Under the pieces are notes generated by a model that ran no database searches, was not told the DNA's origin, and was given only the letters and a program-made list of their open reading frames with translations. Positions 58,689 to 64,000 of a stretch of 64,000 nucleotides of DNA are shown here, one piece after another. A program made the translations under genes and the position numbers. How positions within the stretch are numbered: position 1 is the stretch's first letter; each line of letters begins with the position of its first letter. Origin of the DNA: Rhodococcus marinonascens NBRC 14363 (GTDB lineage Bacteria; Actinomycetota; Actinomycetes; Mycobacteriales; Mycobacteriaceae); NCBI RefSeq assembly GCF_001894885.1, contig NZ_BCXB01000012.1:93345-157344 (forward strand), read 5' to 3'.

Positions 58689-59497
58689 CCGCCGGTGCCG
58701 CCGAAGTCCTCACGAACGAACGCAGTCTCGCCTACCTCGCGCCGCTGACACGCATCTTCGTCGGTGCGGCCATCCAGATGCCCGCATTGCTGGAGGCGTA
58801 TCGCACAGGCGGCGGGGTGGGGTGGGCGCAGTACGGTGCCGATGCCCGCGAGTCACAGGCCGACATGAACCGGCCCTGGTACGAGGGAGCTCTGCCCAGC
58901 GCCCTCGCGTCGGTACCGGAGGTGGACGATCTACTGCGGACGCCCGACGCCGTCATCGCCGACATCGGCTGTGGCGGGGCATGGTCCACGATCGCCTTGG
59001 CTCGCGCATACCCGAACGCTCGACTCCACGGCTACGACATCGACACCGCGACCGTCGAACTCGCGAAGACCAACGTCCGCGCCCAGCCCGACGTCGCCGA
59101 GCGGATCACCATCACGGAATCGGACGCCGCGGGAATTGCCGAAGACAGTTGCACCGCGGCTTTCGCTTTCGAGTGCGTCCACGACATGCCCGCGCCGGTG
59201 GAGGTGCTGGCCGCGGTTCGAAGGTCTCTCAAACCTGGTGGAGCACTGATCGTGATGGACGAAGCAGTGGACGACGAGTTCTCTGCACCCGGAAGTGACA
59301 TCGAGCGACTGATGTACGGGTTCAGTCTCACCGTCTGCCTACCCGACGGCATGAACCACACCCCCAGCGCGGGAACCGGAACCGTCATGCGACCGAGCAC
59401 ATTGCGCGGCTACGCCGAAGCCGCTGGGTTCGGCACCATGGACATCCTACCGATCGAGGATTTCGGGTTCTGGCGCTTCTATCGCCTCACCGTGTAA
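58685..59497 (+). CDS. Split methyltransferase, SAM-binding catalytic part
   Basis: 270 residues from the ATG that overlaps the previous stop (ATGA). SAM motif I is VIADIGCGGAWSTIALARAYP near residue 100; LHGYDID (acidic II), FAFECVHDM and LKPGGALIVMDEAVDD follow. Homologues carry the upstream winged-helix part on the same chain. The frame is otherwise intact to GFWRFYRLTV, so the coding sequence has not decayed beyond the one junction. Substrate unknown. Confidence 0.8.
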   Translation: MTAGAAEVLTNERSLAYLAPLTRIFVGAAIQMPALLEAYRTGGGVGWAQYGADARESQADMNRPWYEGALPSALASVPEVDDLLRTPDAVIADIGCGGAWSTIALARAYPNARLHGYDIDTATVELAKTNVRAQPDVAERITITESDAAGIAEDSCTAAFAFECVHDMPAPVEVLAAVRRSLKPGGALIVMDEAVDDEFSAPGSDIERLMYGFSLTVCLPDGMNHTPSAGTGTVMRPSTLRGYAEAAGFGTMDILPIEDFGFWRFYRLTV

Positions 59498-59528
59498 CAA
59501 GAGGCCGGGCACCCCACTACATACGTGT

Positions 59529-59547
59529 TTTTCGGAAACACCGAAAA
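59529..59547. terminator. Hairpin after the methyltransferase pair
   Basis: TTTTCGG and CCGAAAA arms with an AAACA loop, 30 bases after the stop codon. It could also be an operator, since it is AT-rich compared with the other hairpins here. Confidence 0.45.
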
Positions 59548-59677
59548 CTGGGACACCCGACGGGGGAAGATGACAACAGTAGGCAGGTTACGGGCGCGTT
59601 CACCGGTCGGGGTAACTGTGGAGCGTCAGGTCGAACCAGATTAGTCGATTGTCATCCGCTACTACCGGGGACACACC

Positions 59678-60280
59678 ATGAAACTGCATAGAGTGACAGC
59701 GCTGGCAGCGCTGCTGATCGCAACCTTGTGTGTAGGAGTGGGCACCGCTTACGCCGCCCCCACTCCAGTCGGCCAGACCGTCACCTCGCACACCAGTCTG
59801 AGCGCCGACGGTCGATCGGTAGATACTTCAATCGACTCGGGGGCCTTCACCTTGGCTACGACGGCCGCAGCCGTCGACGTCACCAACGGTTCCGGAGCGA
59901 GGGTGGCCACGATCCCACTTCGGTACTCGATCGCAGGCGTGCAGTTCGCGATCGACCCGATGGTCAGCGAGGACGGCAAGTTACTCAGCCTGACGCCTAC
60001 GACGACACCCGTCGCGGGAACCCTCGCCCTTACGCCGGTCGACCAGGACGCAGCTTACGCCAACATGATGAACGAGATCCAGATCGGTTGGGTGAACGGC
60101 GGCGAGACGGCGACTGCTGTAGGCGCCGGCATCGGCTTTGTCGTCGGATGCATCTTCTTCGTCATCGGCGGTTGTATCCCCGGTGCCGTGGTAGGCGCGG
60201 CGATCGGAGCCGTCACCGGAATCAGCAACGCCAACCCCGCTGTGACGCCGGCGGTCTACGAATACCTCGGAACCCTGTAA
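59678..60280 (+). CDS. Secreted protein with glycine-zipper-like C terminus
   Basis: 200 residues. Signal peptide MKLHRVTALAALL ending near AYAAP (residue 26). The middle (SLSADGRSVDTSIDSGAF, VATIPLRYSIAGVQFAI, DGKLLSLTPTTTP) is beta-rich. The C-terminal 60 residues have alternating Gly/Ala with two cysteines (GAGIGFVVGC, GGCIPGAVVGAAIGAVTG), able to form a membrane-inserting hairpin. It is of a kind found in Rhodococcus and Nocardia (DUF8020-like, from memory). A shorter paralogue follows. Function unknown. Confidence 0.75.
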   Translation: MKLHRVTALAALLIATLCVGVGTAYAAPTPVGQTVTSHTSLSADGRSVDTSIDSGAFTLATTAAAVDVTNGSGARVATIPLRYSIAGVQFAIDPMVSEDGKLLSLTPTTTPVAGTLALTPVDQDAAYANMMNEIQIGWVNGGETATAVGAGIGFVVGCIFFVIGGCIPGAVVGAAIGAVTGISNANPAVTPAVYEYLGTL

Positions 60281-60484
60281 TTCCTCGGAACCCTGAAAGA
60301 TGGTTCCGTCTCACTGCGAGAAACGATTCCGGGAGGGCTATGACGTAGCTGCAAGACGGGGAGCATCACTGCGCACCCACATCTTCATGTAGCCGTTCGG
60401 TTTCCAGCGAATATGGTCCACGCACAAGATGTTCGGTGCACTCAGGTGAGGTCCGTGTTCGAACTACGACATGGCGGGATGTCC

Positions 60485-60913
60485 ATGAAACTCTTCAGAT
60501 CTCTAACGTTGTCCGTGTTGGTCGCCTGTGCGATGGCCGTCGGTGCGGGAACGGCGCACGCCGAGCCCGCACCTCAGGAAATCGACTGGTCGCAACCTTT
60601 GATGACCCCGACTTCCGACGGCGGTAGCAGCCAGGTGGCTGAACAGTTCTTTCCGGAGAACGATGCCAAACAGGCCGCCTTCGACAACATGACCAACGAA
60701 GTCAACATCGGCTGGAACAACGGGGGCTTGCCGGGCCTTGCGATCGGTGCCAACGTCGGCTCGGTTGTCGGGTGCGTGTCGATCTTCCCGAACATCCTCG
60801 CCGGCTGCATTCTCGGCACCGCTATCGGCACCATTGCGGGTGCTGTCATCGGTATTGATATGGGAAATCCCGATGCGCAGGCCGCAGTTGAGCAGTTCTT
60901 CGCCATACCCTGA
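60485..60913 (+). CDS. Secreted paralogue with glycine-zipper-like C terminus
   Basis: 142 residues from ATG 60485, which has GGCGGG six bases upstream; the start six bases earlier touches that site. Signal peptide ends near AHAEP. It lacks the beta-rich middle of the upstream neighbour but shares the NEVNIGWNNGG (neighbour NEIQIGWVNGG) block and the Gly/Ala-rich tail with two cysteines (VGSVVGCV, LAGCILGTAIGTIAGAVIG). A tandem duplicate that has diverged. Function unknown. Confidence 0.7.
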   Translation: MKLFRSLTLSVLVACAMAVGAGTAHAEPAPQEIDWSQPLMTPTSDGGSSQVAEQFFPENDAKQAAFDNMTNEVNIGWNNGGLPGLAIGANVGSVVGCVSIFPNILAGCILGTAIGTIAGAVIGIDMGNPDAQAAVEQFFAIP

Positions 60914-60930
60914 GCGAAGAGCGAGCTGCC

Positions 60931-60955
60931 GCCCCGGCCTCACTCGGGCCGGGGC
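60931..60955. terminator. Bidirectional hairpin terminator
   Basis: GCCCCGGCC and GGCCGGGGC arms with a 7-base loop between the secreted paralogue and the convergent arylsulfatase gene. Confidence 0.8.
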
Positions 60956-60969
60956 TGTGGCGCGTCCGG

Positions 60970-63336
60970 TCACTGGCGGCTCATGGCCACCCTCGCGACT
61001 TCTACCGGGTCGATCAGGTGAGAGTGGTCGTCGTCGCCGACGTCTATCTGCACGACCTCGATGCGTCCGTTGAACTTGGTGGCGCCGTTGTAGTCCGCGC
61101 TGACGGGCATCCCGTAGTCGTCGCCGATGTCAGTTGTCTCGTCCGCGGAGAAAATCATCGGGTGGGTCTGTTCAACCCGGCCGGTGCCGACACTGCGGCC
61201 GTCGTAATAGAGAGTGACGTCACCACCCTTTGCGAGACCGCCGCCGTCGTAAGTGAACTCGGCTCGGACCTGACGGCTTCCCGCGGCGACGTCCTCGTTC
61301 GCCGTGATCACGAACTCCGTCAAGCCGAGCAGGTTGTAGACGAACTTGGCACGGCCCGCATCGACGTGCAGAGCCCATCCGCCGAAGCGACCGCCCTGTG
61401 CGATGATCACACCATTGGTGGCACCCTTCTCGGGTGTCTCGATCGCCGCCGTGACCGTGAACGACCGGTTCTTGATGTCGAGGATACTGTTCTCGCTGAG
61501 CCGCTTCATTCCGGGAAACAGCACCTGCTTGTTGCCCGAAATCAGTTGCGGACGGCCGGAAATGGTCGCGTTCAACCGTTCGTACCGGCGGTCGTCTATC
61601 GGCAGCACGTTATATTTCACTGCCTCGATCAACCACAGCCTCTGCAACGCTGCGAGTTTCTCCGGCATCTCGGCGGCCAGGTCGCGAGCCTGCGTCCAAT
61701 CGGTGGTTCCGTCGTAAAGTTCCCACACGTCATCGTCGAGCGCGGGCGGAACCTCGTTCGCCAGCCAGGGCGTGTTGTGCTTGGTCACGGCGCTCCAGCC
61801 CTTGTAGTAGATGCCGCGGTTACCGAACATTTCAAAATACTGCAGGTCGTGTCGTTCCGGCGCGGCTACCTCATTGAAGCTGTACAGCATGCTGGTGCCC
61901 TCGATCGGCGACTGCTGAACACCGTTGACGAAGGTGGGCTCAGGAAGGCCCGCCGCCTCGAGTACCGTTGGCGCCACGTCGATGACGTGGCTGAACTGGG
62001 ACCTGGTCTCACCTTTGGCGGTGATCCCGGCGGGCCAGTGCACGATGGTGCCGTTACGGGTGCCACCCCAGTGCGAGGCGACCTGCTTGGTCCACTGGAA
62101 GGGTGCGCACATGGCCCACGCCCAGCCCACCGCGTAGTGGTTGTGGGCCTCGGTCGTTCCGAGTTTGTCCTTGACCTCCACCATGAACTCCGGCGTCTCG
62201 ATTGCGCCGAGTCCGTTCAAGCTCGCAATCTCGTTGAATGCTCCGTTGAGCGTTCCCTCTGCGGAGGCTCCGTTGTCACCGATGATGTAATAGACGAGTG
62301 TGTTCTCGAGAGCACCCAGCGCGTCGATCGCGTCGATGATGCGCCCGACCTGAAAGTCGGTGTGCTCGAGAAATCCTGCGTACACCTCCATCTCACGTTC
62401 GAGCACCGACCCGAGGGCATCATCCATCTCGTCCCACGCGGGGATCGCCTCCGGACGAGCGGTCAGTTCGGCGTCTGGGGGAACAACCCCTCGCTGCTTC
62501 TGCTTCTCGAGTGTCGATTCACGCTGCGCGTCCCAGCCGCCCGCGAACTTGCCGGAGTATTTGTCTGCCCACCCTTTCGGCACGCTGTGCGGTGCGTGCG
62601 TGGCGCCGGGAGCGAAGTAGACGAAGAACGGCTTGTCGGGCGCGAGTGACTTCTGGGTGCGCACCCAATCGATGGCGTGGTCGGCCAGGTCTTCGGTGAG
62701 GTGGTAACCCTCCTCGGGTGTCTTCTCCGGTTCCACCGGGGCGAAGCCCTCGTAGAGCGCCGGGTAGTACTGGTTGGTCTCGCCCCCGATGAATCCGTAG
62801 AAGTGCTCGAATCCTCCGCCACCGGAGGGCCAGGCATCGAATGGGCCGACCGGCGAGGTCTGCCACGGCGGCACCTCGTGGCACTTGCCGAATTGGGCTG
62901 TCGAGTAGCCGTTGAGTTTCAACGTCATGGGCAGGGCAGCCTTGGTGTTCGGGCGCAGGCCGGACGAACCCGGCGCCGAGGTCGACATCTCGGTGATCGC
63001 GCCCATCCCGACCGAGTGATGGTTGCGGCCGCTGAGCAGCGCGGTCCGGGTCGGCGCACACAAAGCAGTGGTATGGAACCGGGTGTAGGTGAGCCCGCCA
63101 CCCTGCAAACGTTCCGCGGTGGGGGTGTTTACCGGCCCACCGAAGGCGCTGCTTGCCCCGTAACCCACGTCATCGAGCAGGATGACGAGCACATTCGGGG
63201 CACCCTCGGGTGGTAGGAGTGGCTCGATCGGCGGAAAGGTTGTGTCCGGGTCTTTCGCGTCATACGTCACCAGGCCGACATACTGCCGATCCGGAATCGG
63301 AAGTACCCCGCGACCATCGCGTGTTCGATCGACCAT
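60970..63336 (-). CDS. Arylsulfatase (AtsA/AtsD type)
   Basis: 788 residues from ATG 63336, which has AAGGGG about 9 bases upstream; longer in-frame starts lack a site, and mycobacterial AtsA-type enzymes are about the same length. Hydrolyses aryl sulfate esters with a formylglycine made from C93 in LCAPTRTALLSGR. Calcium-binding DD is at LLDDVGYG near residue 55, and further active-site residues lie in PFFVYFAPGATHAPH and YIIGDNGASAEG. No signal peptide is seen, so it is probably cytoplasmic, although twin-arginine-independent export is possible. Formylglycine-generating enzyme is not encoded nearby. Confidence 0.93.
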   Translation of the reverse strand: MVDRTRDGRGVLPIPDRQYVGLVTYDAKDPDTTFPPIEPLLPPEGAPNVLVILLDDVGYGASSAFGGPVNTPTAERLQGGGLTYTRFHTTALCAPTRTALLSGRNHHSVGMGAITEMSTSAPGSSGLRPNTKAALPMTLKLNGYSTAQFGKCHEVPPWQTSPVGPFDAWPSGGGGFEHFYGFIGGETNQYYPALYEGFAPVEPEKTPEEGYHLTEDLADHAIDWVRTQKSLAPDKPFFVYFAPGATHAPHSVPKGWADKYSGKFAGGWDAQRESTLEKQKQRGVVPPDAELTARPEAIPAWDEMDDALGSVLEREMEVYAGFLEHTDFQVGRIIDAIDALGALENTLVYYIIGDNGASAEGTLNGAFNEIASLNGLGAIETPEFMVEVKDKLGTTEAHNHYAVGWAWAMCAPFQWTKQVASHWGGTRNGTIVHWPAGITAKGETRSQFSHVIDVAPTVLEAAGLPEPTFVNGVQQSPIEGTSMLYSFNEVAAPERHDLQYFEMFGNRGIYYKGWSAVTKHNTPWLANEVPPALDDDVWELYDGTTDWTQARDLAAEMPEKLAALQRLWLIEAVKYNVLPIDDRRYERLNATISGRPQLISGNKQVLFPGMKRLSENSILDIKNRSFTVTAAIETPEKGATNGVIIAQGGRFGGWALHVDAGRAKFVYNLLGLTEFVITANEDVAAGSRQVRAEFTYDGGGLAKGGDVTLYYDGRSVGTGRVEQTHPMIFSADETTDIGDDYGMPVSADYNGATKFNGRIEVVQIDVGDDDHSHLIDPVEVARVAMSRQ

Positions 63337-63551
63337 GGCTACCCACCCCTTGTCGTACATCGAAACGCCCGACATTGCATGTTGAATCCAAGAATAGTCG
63401 CTGGCCCCACGGCTCCGAGAGCGAATAGACCGAGCGGAGACCACCCGTGCGCCGACTGTCACGAGGCCGTCGAATTCACTGGTGCCTGAGTCAACTACTC
63501 GGCCCTGAAGGGCCAAGCTTGCAGCTATAGCGCCTAGCTGGATGCTAGACG

Positions 63552-64000
63552 TTACGCCGCACTAGGGACCGTTGACTGGGCCCGGTAGTTTTCGGCGGCT
63601 CGATGTGCAATGTTGATCGAGCCGACAATGTCTGCGTGTTCAACGAAACCGCAGTCGAGGCAAGCAAACCGGTCCTGACGGGGCCGGTTCTTCTTGTCGA
63701 TGTGACCGCACCGGATGCAGCGGCGGCTGGTGTTCGCCGGATCAACCGACGCCACCGGCACCCCTGCCCGAGCGGCCTTGTATGCGATGAAGGCCCCGAG
63801 CTGCGCGAACGCCCAGCTCGAGTGTGTGGCCCGTTGGGGCTTGCGGAGCCGTACCCGTTTCCAGGGCGATGCCGCGTCCGGTGCGTTCAGCTTCGGCCAC
63901 GATCTTCTTCGAAATTTGGTGGTTGACGTCGGCGGCGAATCGGGCTTCCTTCCGAGCCCTGCGCCGCAGCAGCCGTGTCGCGGATTTGGTGTTCTTCCTT
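63552..64000 (-). pseudogene. Decayed TnpB-type (IS200/IS605/IS607 OrfB) transposase gene, partial
   Basis: The last part of a tnpB gene that extends beyond the right edge. Reading from the edge, one frame gives RARKEARFAADVNHQISKKIVAEAERTGRGIALE, with the RuvC-II glutamate. The sequence then shifts frame and resumes as VRLRKPQRATHSSWAFAQLGAF, passing into the zinc ribbon CIRCG, CLDCG and the final RuvC aspartate region HADIVGSINIAH. Compared with the family, roughly 20 bases are lost around 63855-63860 (the DLxGIRD segment), so the protein cannot be made in one piece. The IS end should lie beyond the stop, within 63430-63551, but I could not fix it. Confidence 0.85.

Noticed and set aside
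60265..60295. Direct repeat CCTCGGAACCCTG at the end of the first secreted gene
   Set aside because: Two 13-base copies 18 bases apart that duplicate the last codons across the stop; most likely simple local duplication.
59678..60913. Secreted tandem pair as toxin and immunity proteins
   Set aside because: Both carry signal peptides and share the same tail, so they look like paralogues rather than a toxin with its antidote.

Overview
The window is GC-rich actinobacterial DNA that looks like Rhodococcus, most probably the jostii/opacus group. Support comes from the gene content: a LigC ligase next to a stand-alone primase-polymerase, F420-type PPOX protein, CadI/ArsI with a C15-C16 type ArsR, AtsA-type arylsulfatase, small secreted proteins typical of mycolic-acid bacteria, and one giant NRPS gene. 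Species assignment is inference. No tRNA, rRNA, CRISPR array or prophage was seen.

Layout. 1-3.5 kb: DNA repair pair (LigD-type polymerase and LigC ligase) and a CorA metal channel, all on the minus strand. 3.8-30.5 kb: one uninterrupted minus-strand NRPS of 8908 codons with seven modules, two epimerases and a terminal thioesterase. By motif reading it builds an N-acylated or otherwise capped heptapeptide with Thr at position 2 and D-Thr at position 5. 30.8-33.7 kb: divergent TetR regulator, acyl-CoA dehydrogenase and 3-hydroxyacyl-CoA dehydrogenase (a beta-oxidation set). 33.9-37.7 kb: secreted beta-propeller protein, small hypothetical protein, UbiG-like methyltransferase, secreted protein, S4 RNA-binding protein. 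37.7-41.6 kb: lipid kinase, AGPS-like FAD enzyme and MFS transporter on the minus strand. 41.7-46.9 kb: IlvD, secreted serine protease, a conserved mycolata protein, AurF-like diiron oxygenase, gamma-carbonic-anhydrase-like protein.

46.9-55.7 kb: AhpD-like protein divergent from a MocR regulator, an orphan HsaA-like flavin monooxygenase, Nramp manganese transporter, PPOX protein, FCD-GntR regulator coupled to a solitary ABC ATPase, secreted lipase, and a divergent arsR-cadI metalloid module with two palindromic operators. 55.8-64 kb: amidohydrolase, RNase HI, DNA glycosylase, a methyltransferase split into two overlapping frames, two tandem secreted paralogues, a large arylsulfatase, and a decayed TnpB transposase gene running off the right edge.

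Most neighbouring groups are independent housekeeping or accessory units separated by clear hairpin terminators. The NRPS is the strongest candidate for an uncharacterised system: it has an unusual start (a full condensation domain followed by a half condensation domain) and lies without any MbtH, PPTase, exporter or tailoring gene beside it.
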